Position numbers and translations under genes: made by a program | Notes under the pieces: model-generated | Seen by the model: the letters and a program-made list of their open reading frames with translations, nothing else | Told to the model about the DNA's origin: nothing | The model's database searches: none | In this document: positions 6,299-14,181 of the stretch, piece after piece | Layout of the letters: each line of letters begins with the position of its first letter | How positions within the stretch are numbered: the first letter of the stretch is position 1 | Assembly (NCBI GenBank): GCA_009783065.1 | Contig: WRHV01000015.1 | Span: forward strand, 1 to 20,771 | Length of the DNA: 20,771 bases | Reading direction: 5' to 3' | Source: Betaproteobacteria bacterium | GTDB lineage: Bacteria; Pseudomonadota; Gammaproteobacteria; Burkholderiales; Burkholderiaceae

Positions 6299-7588
6299 TT
6301 ATTTCATAAACGGGCCCCATGAAGGCTCTCGGATATCACTGGCTTGCATGGAAATTTTTTGTTTAATGCCGCCATCCACTGATACAACTGACAGCATGCC
6401 GCGCCGGCCCGTTTCGGTTGCATACATAATATATTTTCCATTCGGCGCAAAACTGGGAGATTCATCTCTTGAAGAATCAGACAGACGCTGTTCCTGACCG
6501 TTCATGAGATCAAGCAAATAAAGCTGAAATCCGCCGTCTCTTCTTGAAATGTAAGCCAGATGACGGCCATCCGGAGAAACCCGCGGGCTGATATTGTAAT
6601 TTCCGGAAAAAGTGACGCGTTGCGCACTGTCGCTGTTGATCCCTGTTTTATATACCTGTGGAGAACCACTTCTGTCGCTCGTAAAGTAAATGGTTTGCCC
6701 ATCAGGTGAGAACTGAGGCTCCGTATTGATACTGTTGCTCTTCGTCAGCCGGCGCAACCCTTTGCCATCGGCATCAACAATATAAACCTGGGTCAGTCCG
6801 TCACGGGAAAGGGCAACAGCCAGCTTGGAACCATCCGGCGACCAGGAAGGCGCCGAATTGCTGCCCTTGTGATTGGCAATAACCGTACGCTGCCGCGTCA
6901 CCAGATTCTGTACATAGACAACCGGTTTTTTGGCTTCAAATGAAACGTAGGCGACCCTGGTTCCATCCGGAGACCAGGAAGGTGAAATGATCGGCTCGTT
7001 TGAACGCAGGGCAATCTGCCGATTTTCGCCATCCGCGTCGGCAATTTCAAGCCGGTACTCACGTCCTGCCTTAGTAACATATGCGATACGTGTGGCAAAT
7101 ATCCCTTTGAAACCGGTCAATTTTTCATAAATGTCATCTGCAATTTTGTGTGCTGAAAGACGCAACGCTTTTTCAGATGACCCCAGAGAGAGCGATGAAA
7201 TTGGCTGCTTCTTGATAATGTCATGCAGGGTATAACGGACTTCATAACGGCCATCCGCCAAACGTTTAACACTTCCTGCTGCCAGCGCTTCAGCACCCTT
7301 TCCCCGCCAACTGCTATAGTCGACATTGGCATCCTCTGCCAGAACATCCGTTGTATCGATTATCCTGAACATGCCGCTGCGCTCAAGGTCCGCCTTGATA
7401 ACGGCAGATAATCGCTGTTGGAGCGATGACTCTCCCGCAAATCCGGCAATCACCACTGGGATCTGGCGCCCGCCCACACCTGAGATTTCGATACGTATGC
7501 TATCCTGCGCCAATGCCTGGGATACCAGCAGTAACCACAACCCCAATACAAAGAACGGACGCAATAAGCTGTTTCTATTTATCTGCAT
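6299..7588 (-). CDS. tolB: TolB, periplasmic beta-propeller protein
   Basis: A 429-residue periplasmic protein with a clear Sec signal (1-27, cleavage after QALA). The N-terminal domain (about 28-165, including IEISGVGGRQIPVVIAGFAG) binds TolA. A six-bladed propeller follows from about 170, with WD40-like PD40 repeats: PSWSPDGTRVAYVS, PSWSPDGSKLAVAL, PQFSPDGQTIYFTSDRSG, PRVSPDGRHLAYIS, PSFAPNGKYIMYAT, and a closing EPSWGPFMK. TolB shuttles between Pal and TolA; Pal binds the propeller. Length matches E. coli TolB (430). The gene starts 2 bases after the tolA stop and precedes pal. Confidence 0.97.
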   Translation of the reverse strand: MQINRNSLLRPFFVLGLWLLLVSQALAQDSIRIEISGVGGRQIPVVIAGFAGESSLQQRLSAVIKADLERSGMFRIIDTTDVLAEDANVDYSSWRGKGAEALAAGSVKRLADGRYEVRYTLHDIIKKQPISSLSLGSSEKALRLSAHKIADDIYEKLTGFKGIFATRIAYVTKAGREYRLEIADADGENRQIALRSNEPIISPSWSPDGTRVAYVSFEAKKPVVYVQNLVTRQRTVIANHKGSNSAPSWSPDGSKLAVALSRDGLTQVYIVDADGKGLRRLTKSNSINTEPQFSPDGQTIYFTSDRSGSPQVYKTGINSDSAQRVTFSGNYNISPRVSPDGRHLAYISRRDGGFQLYLLDLMNGQEQRLSDSSRDESPSFAPNGKYIMYATETGRRGMLSVVSVDGGIKQKISMQASDIREPSWGPFMK

Positions 7589-7590
7589 AC

Positions 7591-8382
7591 TTAGCCTTTT
7601 GGTTTATGCGATATATTAAATCTTGAGGGAACCGTACCCGACTTGTCCTGCGGATAAGGGGCTGATTTCTCAATCGCCCGAAGCACCGCCTCATCAAAAC
7701 CAGGTACGTCGGATGATTTGCGCTTTTTAATTCCTTTTATGGAACCATCCGGCAACAATTCCACATCATATTCAACCGGCGGATTGCCCACTAAACCTTC
7801 CGGCACGTTAAAGACGGTATTTGATTTAATTTTAGCACCAACCTTTTGACTATACCCAGCATCAGCGCGTGTATTGCCAGTGGAATAAGGAGAAGTGCCA
7901 CTGCTCCCTGATCCGCTTTTCGCTGCCAGGCGCTTGGCCTCTTCCGCCATAATGGCATCGGCTTTTTTCTGGTCAGCCAATTTGAGTTGTTTTTTCTTTT
8001 CTTCCGTAACTTCTTTTTTCTTGGCTTCTTCTTCCTTGCGCTTTTCTTCTTTTAGTTTTTCTTCCTTTTGCTTCTTTTCTTTTTCCAGCGCTATGTCCGG
8101 TTTAACATCGGTTTTTGTCTTTACCGGCTCGGGCTCTTTTACCGGCGGTTCAGGAATCTCGGCCTTTTTTTCGGCAACCGGCTCAGGAACCTCTGCCTTT
8201 GGCGCAGCTTCTCTGACTTTGATGTCCCATACTTCAGCCTCGGCAGACCCGCCTTCTTCATTCTGCCAGCTAACGCCAATCCACAAAAAGGCAAAGAGCG
8301 CCATATGAACGACCAACGCTAGAATCAAAGACTGTTTTGTCTTTGATTCCTTAGGGATGGAATGTAACCCTGGCCCCTTCAT
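7591..8382 (-). CDS. tolA: TolA, inner-membrane energy-transducing protein
   Basis: A 263-residue protein with a short cytoplasmic N-terminus, one membrane segment (about 18-38, LILALVVHMALFAFLWIGV) and a Pro/Glu/Lys-rich stretch with EPEPVKTK-type repeats (58-96). A highly charged helical domain (about 97-155) and a TonB-like C-terminal domain (about 172-261, VELLPDGSIKGIKKRKSS and FDEAVLRAI) follow. TolA spans the periplasm, powered by TolQR, and pulls on TolB-Pal. It is much shorter than E. coli TolA (421), mainly because of a shorter helical rod, as in many betaproteobacteria. It lies 18 bases after tolR. An antisense frame over the Lys/Glu-rich part is a composition artefact. Confidence 0.93.
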   Translation of the reverse strand: MKGPGLHSIPKESKTKQSLILALVVHMALFAFLWIGVSWQNEEGGSAEAEVWDIKVREAAPKAEVPEPVAEKKAEIPEPPVKEPEPVKTKTDVKPDIALEKEKKQKEEKLKEEKRKEEEAKKKEVTEEKKKQLKLADQKKADAIMAEEAKRLAAKSGSGSSGTSPYSTGNTRADAGYSQKVGAKIKSNTVFNVPEGLVGNPPVEYDVELLPDGSIKGIKKRKSSDVPGFDEAVLRAIEKSAPYPQDKSGTVPSRFNISHKPKG

Positions 8383-8400
8383 AAATCTCGTACCGGCCCG

Positions 8401-8850
8401 CTAACGGGTTGCCAGTCCCACCCTGTTTATACCTATTTTCTTGGCGTCTGATATGGTTTTGACTACCTCTTCATAACGAATATCCTTGTCCCCTGATATT
8501 AAAACCGGATAGTCAGGATGGCTGGCATGCAAGACGCGCAATTTCTGCATCAGGGCATCATGATCCTGCACGGATTCGATCCTTCCACCGGTTTGGCCTT
8601 CCTGGTTCACGCCAATTTCAGCTTTCGCATCAGGACGCAATGAAATATAAATATAACTGGTTGGCGGAAGCGCCGTCTTTTCTGCGGACGGCAGATTAAT
8701 GACGCCTGGAATAGTCATAGGCGATACAACCATGAAAATGACCAGCAGGACAAGCATAACGTCAATATACGGCACTACATTGATTTCGGATTTGAGCTTG
8801 CTTTTACGGCCGCCCCGCAAGGAACCCGGCCCTGAAATCTGATATGACAT
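8401..8850 (-). CDS. tolR: TolR, proton-channel subunit (ExbD/TolR family)
   Basis: A 149-residue inner-membrane protein with one N-terminal membrane helix (about 25-44). In the segment NVVPYIDVMLVLLVIFM, Asp30 is the proton-carrying residue essential in TolR and ExbD. A Gly/Arg/Lys-rich cytoplasmic head (1-22) precedes it. The periplasmic domain (about 60-149, including YPVLISGDKDIRYEEVV) dimerises and touches peptidoglycan. With TolQ it forms the ion-driven motor energising TolA. Start chosen because AGGA lies about 7 bases upstream, overlapping the tolQ stop region; the intergenic gap is 9 bases. Confidence 0.96.
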   Translation of the reverse strand: MSYQISGPGSLRGGRKSKLKSEINVVPYIDVMLVLLVIFMVVSPMTIPGVINLPSAEKTALPPTSYIYISLRPDAKAEIGVNQEGQTGGRIESVQDHDALMQKLRVLHASHPDYPVLISGDKDIRYEEVVKTISDAKKIGINRVGLATR

Positions 8851-8859
8851 GGTATTTTC

Positions 8860-9543
8860 CTATTTTGACTGCCTTTGAAGAATGTTTGAAAATTCTTCTA
8901 TAAAACTTTCAAAGCGGATGGCAATCCGGTCCACTTCATGTGAATAACGGTTGTAGGCGAGCACAGCAGGAATAGCTGCAAACAAACCGATCGCCGTTGC
9001 AATCAACGCCTCTGCAATACCCGGCGCCACAGATGCCAGTGTTGCCTGCTGGACGTTGGCAAGACCGCGAAAGGCATTCATGATGCCCCAGACCGTGCCG
9101 AACAAACCCACATAGGGCGATACCGATCCCACTGACGCAAGGAAAGATAAATGGGATTCGAGATTGTCCATTTCGCGCTGATAAGCCGCCCGCATCGCCC
9201 TGCGCGCCCCATCCAGCACCGCAACCATATCGGTTCCGGACATGGATGAAGATGATTTACTCTTCATGTATTCACTCATCCCGGCATGAAAAATGCGTTC
9301 CAGCGCACCCGACCGGTTGTTACTACCGGCACGGTCATAAAGACTTTTGAGGTTACCGCCAGACCAAAAAGCGCTCTCAAAAGCTTCTGTTTGGAGATGC
9401 GCATCCCGGATGGCAAACATTTTCCGGAAAATATACATCCAGCTCATGATGGAAACGATCAGCAAAAGCGCCATGACCAGCTGAACCGGAAGCGATGCAT
9501 TAACGATTAGGGAAATAAAGGAAAGATCTTGAGAGACAGTCAT
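8860..9543 (-). CDS. tolQ: TolQ, MotA/TolQ/ExbB-family motor subunit
   Basis: A 227-residue inner-membrane protein with three helices: about 17-40 (VQLVMALLLIVSIMSWMYIF), and two in the C-terminal half around SVGSVSPYVGLFGTVWGIMNAF and GIAEALIATAIGLFAAIPAVLAY. The GLFGTVWGI and IAEALIATAIGL motifs line the proton path in the ExbB/TolQ family. Between helix 1 and 2 is a large cytoplasmic loop. TolQ forms a pentamer around TolR. No clear Shine-Dalgarno precedes the ATG. The 44-base gap from ybgC is very AT-rich and holds a direct repeat. Confidence 0.97.
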   Translation of the reverse strand: MTVSQDLSFISLIVNASLPVQLVMALLLIVSIMSWMYIFRKMFAIRDAHLQTEAFESAFWSGGNLKSLYDRAGSNNRSGALERIFHAGMSEYMKSKSSSSMSGTDMVAVLDGARRAMRAAYQREMDNLESHLSFLASVGSVSPYVGLFGTVWGIMNAFRGLANVQQATLASVAPGIAEALIATAIGLFAAIPAVLAYNRYSHEVDRIAIRFESFIEEFSNILQRQSK

Positions 9544-9551
9544 GAGGATAA

Positions 9552-9580
9552 TTTAAAAATTAGAACTTCTTTAAAAATTA
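9552..9580. repeat. 11-bp direct repeat between ybgC and tolQ
   Basis: TTTAAAAATTA occurs at 9552-9562 and exactly again at 9570-9580, an 18-base period, in the 44-base ybgC-tolQ gap. It may influence tolQ translation initiation, or may be chance in AT-rich DNA. Confidence 0.4.
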
Positions 9581-9587
9581 AGGCTTT

Positions 9588-10052
9588 TTAATCATTTTTC
9601 ATTTTCGCAAGAATACTGGATGGTATCGCAACTGGCCGCAGATGCGGCAATGTGACTGAAACAATTTGTATCCGGGCACGAGCTAAAAGCGTTTCATTAC
9701 GCCAAGCATGCTGTATGAAGTGAATGGACGCTCTTCTTATACTTTCAACTTCCACAGTCAATTTAAGCTCATCATCCAGCCTGGCTGACGCGACATAATC
9801 AACCGATATGTGATTGACTACAAAAATGAGTGAGAAATCATCAAAAAGAATCTGTTGCGTTACCCCGAAACTGCGCAACCACTCCGTTCTGGCTCGCTCG
9901 AAAAACTTCAGATAATTGGCGTAAAAAACGACCCCACCCATATCCGTGTCTTCGATATAAACACGAACCGGCCATTCAAAAACAGGGAGCGAATCGTTTT
10001 TCAGATGTGACATAAACAAAACTACCGTACTTAAATTCCAACTTTCATTCAA
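9588..10052 (-). CDS. ybgC: YbgC, hot-dog acyl-CoA thioesterase
   Basis: A 4-hydroxybenzoyl-CoA-thioesterase-type hot-dog protein, first gene of the tol-pal cluster as in many proteobacteria. E. coli YbgC hydrolyses acyl-CoA thioesters and associates with acyl carrier protein and phospholipid enzymes. The signature EWPVRVYIEDTDMGGVVFYA is present; its second Asp (residue 37 from the TTG start) is the catalytic Asp18 of E. coli. NYLKFFERARTEWLR follows. The 154-residue frame opens with TTG, overlapping the TGA of the upstream DUF1275 gene and preceded by AAGGA about 5 bases before. Homology would also allow the ATG at 10013 (141 residues), which lacks a visible ribosome site. Both starts are kept open. 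Confidence 0.9.
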   Translation of the reverse strand: MNESWNLSTVVLFMSHLKNDSLPVFEWPVRVYIEDTDMGGVVFYANYLKFFERARTEWLRSFGVTQQILFDDFSLIFVVNHISVDYVASARLDDELKLTVEVESIRRASIHFIQHAWRNETLLARARIQIVSVTLPHLRPVAIPSSILAKMKND

Positions 10053-10816
10053 TCTGTCCTTTGCTTTCTTTTCATTCGTGAACGGACATCATCAATCAGC
10101 GGCATCATCGCCAACAGAAAAAGTACGAATGATAGAAAAATACCTGTCAGATACCCGATGAACTGAAACCCGAATGCACCGGCAACACCTCCCAGAAAAA
10201 ACATGATCAGCAAATTGGCTAAAAGAAACATCTTGCCTCTATTGGCCCGAACATAAGTTTCATCTTCTCTGCCAATACCCCTATTCCAGAAAAACATCTT
10301 ACCCAGTTCAATGCCGATGTCAGTCACAATACCCGTCACATGGGTTGTTCTGATAACCGCATTGGAAATACGGGTAATAATGGCATTTTGCAAACCCATC
10401 ATAAAACAGAGCAGCATCACCGTAAACGAAACAAATAAACCGATATGTTCGTGAAGTTTTCTGCCTGCAAAGCTAAATACCAAAAGCAAGATAGCTTCCA
10501 ATATTAGCGGTAACGCATATTCACTCTGCAACTGACGTCCGCGCGCCCAGTTCACCATCAACTCCGTACAAGTGGCTCCCAAAATGAAGCAAAGTAATGA
10601 TCCAAGCGCAGCCAGCGCAAAACGCAAATCACCCAGAATCAACCCATCCGCCATGGAAGAGACAATCCCTGTCATATGCGATGTATATTGATTGACGACG
10701 ACAAAACCACCCGCATTGATCGCGCCGGCAATAAAGGTCAGCGACAATCCCAAATGGATATCAGCTCTGAGACTGCGTTCTAGTCCCGTCAGCTTACGCA
10801 GGTAGAGAATTGGCAT
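10049..10816 (-). CDS. DUF1275 (YoaK-family) integral membrane protein
   Basis: A 255-residue polytopic inner-membrane protein with about six hydrophobic helices. The DUF1275 hallmarks are present: TFIAGAINAGGFVVVNQYTSHMTG (about 27-50) and a second GLQNAIITRISNAVIRTTHVTG block in the middle. These two half-repeats suggest internal duplication, as seen in the family. The function is unknown across the family; transport is often suggested but not shown. It lies between dcd and ybgC on the same strand. Its TGA overlaps the TTG start of ybgC, implying cotranscription with the tol genes. The charged C-terminus ends in an Arg/Lys-rich tail. Confidence 0.88.
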   Translation of the reverse strand: MPILYLRKLTGLERSLRADIHLGLSLTFIAGAINAGGFVVVNQYTSHMTGIVSSMADGLILGDLRFALAALGSLLCFILGATCTELMVNWARGRQLQSEYALPLILEAILLLVFSFAGRKLHEHIGLFVSFTVMLLCFMMGLQNAIITRISNAVIRTTHVTGIVTDIGIELGKMFFWNRGIGREDETYVRANRGKMFLLANLLIMFFLGGVAGAFGFQFIGYLTGIFLSFVLFLLAMMPLIDDVRSRMKRKQRTD

Positions 10817-10887
10817 AATTCACTCTAAGGACGCAATCTGGATCGTTTTTACTTCATTTCGCATCACATAAATAAGTGGGACACCGA

Positions 10888-11454
10888 TCAGGTTTTGGGC
10901 AAGGTCACTCCAGTTTGTCCCTGATATTTGCCTCCACGATCTTTGTAGGAAATTTCGCACACCTCATCACTTTCCAGGAACAAAACTTGAGCACAGCCTT
11001 CCCATGCATAAATTTTGGCTGGTAAAGGGGTTGTATTTGAAAACTCCAAGGTAACATAACCTTCCCATTCCGGCTCAAAGGGCGTCACGTTAACGATGAT
11101 ACCGCATCGCGCATAGGTGGATTTGCCCAAGCAGATCGTCAGTACATTGCGCGGTATGCGGAAATATTCGACTGTTCTCGCCAGCGCAAAAGAATTGGGG
11201 GGAATAATGCAGACATCACCTTTGAAATCCACAAAGGAATTTTGATCAAAATTTTTCGGATCGACAATGGTACTGTTAATATTGGTAAAAATCTTGAATT
11301 CATCAGCACATCGGATATCATAACCATATGATGACAGCCCGTAAGAAACGATTCTCTGGTCATTTAACGCACGAACCTGCCCTTTTTCAAACGGTTCGAT
11401 CATGTTATGTTTTTCGGCCATTTGCCGAATCCATTTATCAGATTTGATACTCAT
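10888..11454 (-). CDS. dcd: dCTP deaminase
   Basis: A 188-residue cytosolic enzyme that deaminates dCTP to dUTP, feeding dTMP synthesis. The trimeric dUTPase-like fold is shown by [13 protein letters not shown] (41-53), the nucleotide-binding [10 protein letters not shown] (110-119) and VTLEFSN (134-140). Glu137 corresponds to the catalytic Glu138 of the E. coli enzyme. The C-terminal [14 protein letters not shown] closes over the site. Length is close to E. coli Dcd (193), so it is the mono-functional type that needs a separate dUTPase. It is the first gene of the minus-strand run leading into the tol-pal cluster. No good Shine-Dalgarno is seen upstream of the ATG. Confidence 0.96.
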   Translation of the reverse strand: MSIKSDKWIRQMAEKHNMIEPFEKGQVRALNDQRIVSYGLSSYGYDIRCADEFKIFTNINSTIVDPKNFDQNSFVDFKGDVCIIPPNSFALARTVEYFRIPRNVLTICLGKSTYARCGIIVNVTPFEPEWEGYVTLEFSNTTPLPAKIYAWEGCAQVLFLESDEVCEISYKDRGGKYQGQTGVTLPKT

Positions 11455-11694
11455 ATTGATTGTTGTTTAAAGTGATTTTTGTCATTTTAGCCAGTTTGGG
11501 TAAAAACTGACCTTCCACAGCAGTTCCATTTTACATCGCTTTCGCTAGTGCAGGAATGAAAAAACCCGCAACACGATTTTAGAAAATAATTTTGCCAATC
11601 CGGTTATGAAAAGAATTTGGGGTAAGACTGATACAATGAGGGCATAAAATTTAATTTACACAAAAAGACTCATCTGTTTTTTGTTGCTACGAAT
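11455..11694. other. Divergent intergenic region between dcd and yqgE
   Basis: A 240-base gap holding the start regions of both the dcd-tol and the yqgE-pyr runs, so promoters for both are expected here. On the plus strand TACAAT (11632-11637) is a possible -10 for yqgE, but its -35 is poor. On the minus strand TAAAAT-like elements occur before dcd without a good -35. I see no terminator, RNA gene or obvious PyrR-type attenuator in it. Confidence 0.4.
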
Positions 11695-12255
11695 ATGAAT
11701 GCCATGGATCTCTCGAATCATTTTCTGATCGCAATGCCATCAATGCATGATCCGGTTTTTGGTGGTACGGTTGTCTACTTGTGCGAGCATAACGAACGTG
11801 GCGCACTGGGTATTGTCATTAACAAACCCACAGATATTACAATTGATAGCCTGCTGGAACGCTTAAACCTGAAGCTGGAAATCCACGCCTTTTCCGGTCA
11901 GCCCGTTATGTTTGGCGGTCCGGTACAGGATGACCGCGGATTCGTTTTGCACTCTCCAAAAGGTCATTTTTCTTCCATGTTGCAGATTACGAATGAAATC
12001 GCTTTTACTACTTCACGCGATGTGCTGGAAGCGCTGGCTTCAGGATCAGGACCGGCACGGGTGCTTGTCAGTATTGGATATGCCGGCTGGAGTCCCGGGC
12101 AACTGGAGCAGGAAATCGGACGCAACGGGTGGTTGACTGTTGCCGCAGACCCTGATGTCATTTTTGACATGCCGATTGCCGAACGTTACGCTGCCGCCAT
12201 CAAATTGCTTGGGTTTGACCCGCTTATGCTCGCGCCTGAAGGTGGTCATGCCTAA
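11695..12255 (+). CDS. yqgE: YqgE/AlgH family protein (UPF0301)
   Basis: A 186-residue cytoplasmic protein of the UPF0301/AlgH family. The conserved N-terminus NHFLIAMPSMHDPVFGGTVV is followed by YLCEHNERGALGIVINKP; the central FGGPVQDDRGFVLHS and the GYAGWSPGQLEQEI block are also present. The biochemical role is unknown; the name AlgH comes from alginate regulation in Pseudomonas. Linkage to ruvX (yqgF), as here, is very widely conserved. The frame has two close in-frame ATGs; the second (11704) would give an N-terminus more like E. coli YqgE, but neither has a good ribosome site. It leads the plus-strand run yqgE-ruvX-pyrR-pyrB-pyrC'-plsC. Confidence 0.93.
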   Translation: MNAMDLSNHFLIAMPSMHDPVFGGTVVYLCEHNERGALGIVINKPTDITIDSLLERLNLKLEIHAFSGQPVMFGGPVQDDRGFVLHSPKGHFSSMLQITNEIAFTTSRDVLEALASGSGPARVLVSIGYAGWSPGQLEQEIGRNGWLTVAADPDVIFDMPIAERYAAAIKLLGFDPLMLAPEGGHA

Positions 12256-12293
12256 CCATTTTACAAGTTTAAAAAAAGCAGTGCCATCCTAAG

Positions 12294-12683
12294 ATGGAAG
12301 GCATCATACTTGCCTTTGATTTCGGCCTGAAAAGGATTGGTGTAGCCGTAGGGAATACCTTTTTAAAAAAAGCGCAGCCTCTGACAATCATTTACGAAGA
12401 AACCAATACGGCCCGATTTAATGCGATAGAATCCGTTATCATAGAATGGCAACCGATCCGCCTGGTTGTCGGATTGCCTTTTTATGCGGATGGAACGGAG
12501 CATGAAATGACAAAACGCTGCCGTCGTTTTGCCAACCAGTTGCATGGACGCTTTGGTCTTGATACTGTGCTGGTAGATGAGCGTTTTTCTTCATGTATTT
12601 TAAATTTTAAACAAGGCGAAGCGGATGATGCACATGCTGCCGCCCTTATTTTGCAACAATACTTTGATGAATCCATCTCCTGA
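12294..12683 (+). CDS. ruvX: RuvX/YqgF, RNase H-fold putative pre-16S rRNA nuclease
   Basis: A 129-residue protein with the RNase H/RuvC-like fold. The first acidic motif is AFDFGLKRIGVAVG (Asp9), then VVGLPFYADGTEHEMT, VDERFSS (94-100), and the terminal acidic motif EADDAHAAALIL (109-120) with Asp111/112. These match the YqgF catalytic carboxylates. In E. coli the protein takes part in 5'-end maturation of 16S rRNA; the Holliday-junction role implied by the name is less certain. It lies 38 bases after yqgE, and its 3' end overlaps pyrR by 17 bases. Confidence 0.94.
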   Translation: MEGIILAFDFGLKRIGVAVGNTFLKKAQPLTIIYEETNTARFNAIESVIIEWQPIRLVVGLPFYADGTEHEMTKRCRRFANQLHGRFGLDTVLVDERFSSCILNFKQGEADDAHAAALILQQYFDESIS

Positions 12684-13179
12684 TAATCTCGACGCAGAAG
12701 CCTTATATAAAACACTTTTGCAGCAAATACAGACCGAACTCATCAATGTGCCTAATCTGGCACTGGTCGGCATCCATTCCGGGGGAGCCTGGATTGCTGA
12801 ACGCATGACAAAAGACTTGCAGCTTGAAAATCCGCCCGGTTTTATTGATGTGTCGTTTTACCGGGATGATTATGCACAAAAAGGACTGCCACCAGCCGTA
12901 AAACCAACTCATATTCCCTTTGATGTCGAAAACGCTACCATCTTGCTGATTGATGATGTGCTTTACACAGGCCGGACAACCCGAGCCGCGATCAATGAAT
13001 TATTTGATTACGGCCGCCCTGCCAAAATTTTGCTGGCAGCGCTCATTGATAGAAACAGCAGGGAATTGCCCATTGCGGCCAACTTTGTTGCATTGACCCT
13101 CTCCGTTCCTAAAAATCAGGTGCTTGCGCTGCACCGGACTGATGATAATATTTTTTCACTGACGGTGGAACATGCCTAA
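12667..13179 (+). CDS. pyrR: PyrR, pyr regulator / uracil phosphoribosyltransferase-like
   Basis: A type I phosphoribosyltransferase-fold protein of 170 residues from this start. The PRPP-binding loop [17 protein letters not shown] (92-108) and the PyrR-specific [20 protein letters not shown] segment are present. In Bacillus, PyrR binds UMP/UTP and pyr mRNA to cause attenuation and also makes UMP from uracil and PRPP. How betaproteobacterial PyrR regulates is less clear, and no anti-antiterminator structure is obvious here. The frame extends upstream to 12625, deep inside ruvX, but the ATG at 12667 gives a family-length protein and only a 17-base overlap. Its stop overlaps the pyrB start by 8 bases, indicating tight coupling. 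Confidence 0.92.
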   Translation: MNPSPDNLDAEALYKTLLQQIQTELINVPNLALVGIHSGGAWIAERMTKDLQLENPPGFIDVSFYRDDYAQKGLPPAVKPTHIPFDVENATILLIDDVLYTGRTTRAAINELFDYGRPAKILLAALIDRNSRELPIAANFVALTLSVPKNQVLALHRTDDNIFSLTVEHA

Positions 13180-14131
13180 TCCCCAGTTAAATGAGCATGG
13201 CGAATTGCAGCATCTGCTGACCATAGAAGGGCTGCCTTGCGAAGTTTTGACCCATATTCTGGATACGGCTTCCTCTTTTTTGAGTATTTCGGACAGAGAA
13301 GTCAAAAAAGTGCCTCTGATGCGCGGAAAAAGCGTTTTTAACCTTTTTTTTGAAAACTCCACGCGAACCCGCACCACATTTGAAATTGCAGCTAAACGCC
13401 TGTCAGCGGACGTGATCAACCTGAATATTGATGCTTCCAGTGCCAGTAAGGGAGAATCCCTGCTTGATACCATAGATAATCTGACAGCCATGCATGCTGA
13501 TATGTTTGTCGTCAGACATGCCCAATCAGGCGCGCCTTTTCTGATTGCCAGACATCTGGAAGATACCAAACAACGCCATATTCATGTCATCAACGCCGGG
13601 GATGGACGACATGCTCATCCGACACAAGGGCTGTTGGATATGTTTACGATTCGTCATTTCAAGCAGAATTTTTCCAATCTCACTGTTGCCATCGTCGGCG
13701 ATGTACTCCATAGCCGCGTCGCCAGATCCGATATTCATGCCCTGAAAATATTGGGTGTGCCGGAAATCCGCGTGATCGGACCGCGTACCCTGGTTTCTTC
13801 CAACATGGAAGAAATGGGTATACGTCTTTATACCGATATGGCAAAAGGGCTGAAAAATGTGGATGTTATCATCATGCTCCGTTTGCAGAATGAACGGATG
13901 AATGGTGCATTATTACCCTCCGCACAGGAATTCTTTAAAAATTATGGACTGACTGTTGAACGCCTTGCGCTGGCCAAACCGGATGCGATTGTGATGCATC
14001 CGGGCCCGATGAACCGGGGTGTTGAAATTGATTCGGCAGTGGCAGATGGCAGTCAAGCTGTTATTCTTTCCCAAGTGACCTATGGCATCGCGGTCCGGAT
14101 GGCCGTCATGAGTATTCTGGCCGGGAACTGA
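13172..14131 (+). CDS. pyrB: Aspartate carbamoyltransferase, catalytic subunit
   Basis: A 319-residue cytosolic enzyme joining carbamoyl phosphate and L-aspartate into N-carbamoyl-aspartate, the second step of UMP synthesis. The carbamoyl-phosphate loop [13 protein letters not shown] (59-71), the SSASKGESL loop with Lys93 from the neighbouring subunit, HPTQGLLD (149-156) and [13 protein letters not shown] near the C-terminus are all intact. No pyrI is present. This and the adjacent inactive PyrC' indicate the class A ATCase known from Pseudomonas, where PyrB and the pseudo-dihydroorotase form a dodecamer. The start overlaps the pyrR stop, with GGTGG just upstream as ribosome site. Confidence 0.97.
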   Translation: MPNPQLNEHGELQHLLTIEGLPCEVLTHILDTASSFLSISDREVKKVPLMRGKSVFNLFFENSTRTRTTFEIAAKRLSADVINLNIDASSASKGESLLDTIDNLTAMHADMFVVRHAQSGAPFLIARHLEDTKQRHIHVINAGDGRHAHPTQGLLDMFTIRHFKQNFSNLTVAIVGDVLHSRVARSDIHALKILGVPEIRVIGPRTLVSSNMEEMGIRLYTDMAKGLKNVDVIIMLRLQNERMNGALLPSAQEFFKNYGLTVERLALAKPDAIVMHPGPMNRGVEIDSAVADGSQAVILSQVTYGIAVRMAVMSILAGN

Positions 14132-14181
14132 ACGTACCGCTCTTTTTAGTGATGATGAGTAAAATCCAAAGATAAATTCAA

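Noticed and set aside
7895..8308. 137-codon plus-strand frame rich in Phe and Ser antisense to tolA
   Set aside because: Complement of the Lys/Glu-rich TolA helix; low-complexity composition artefact.
12625..12666. Upstream start of pyrR giving 14 extra residues
   Set aside because: It would overlap ruvX by 59 bases and adds an unlike N-terminus; the ATG at 12667 gives family length.
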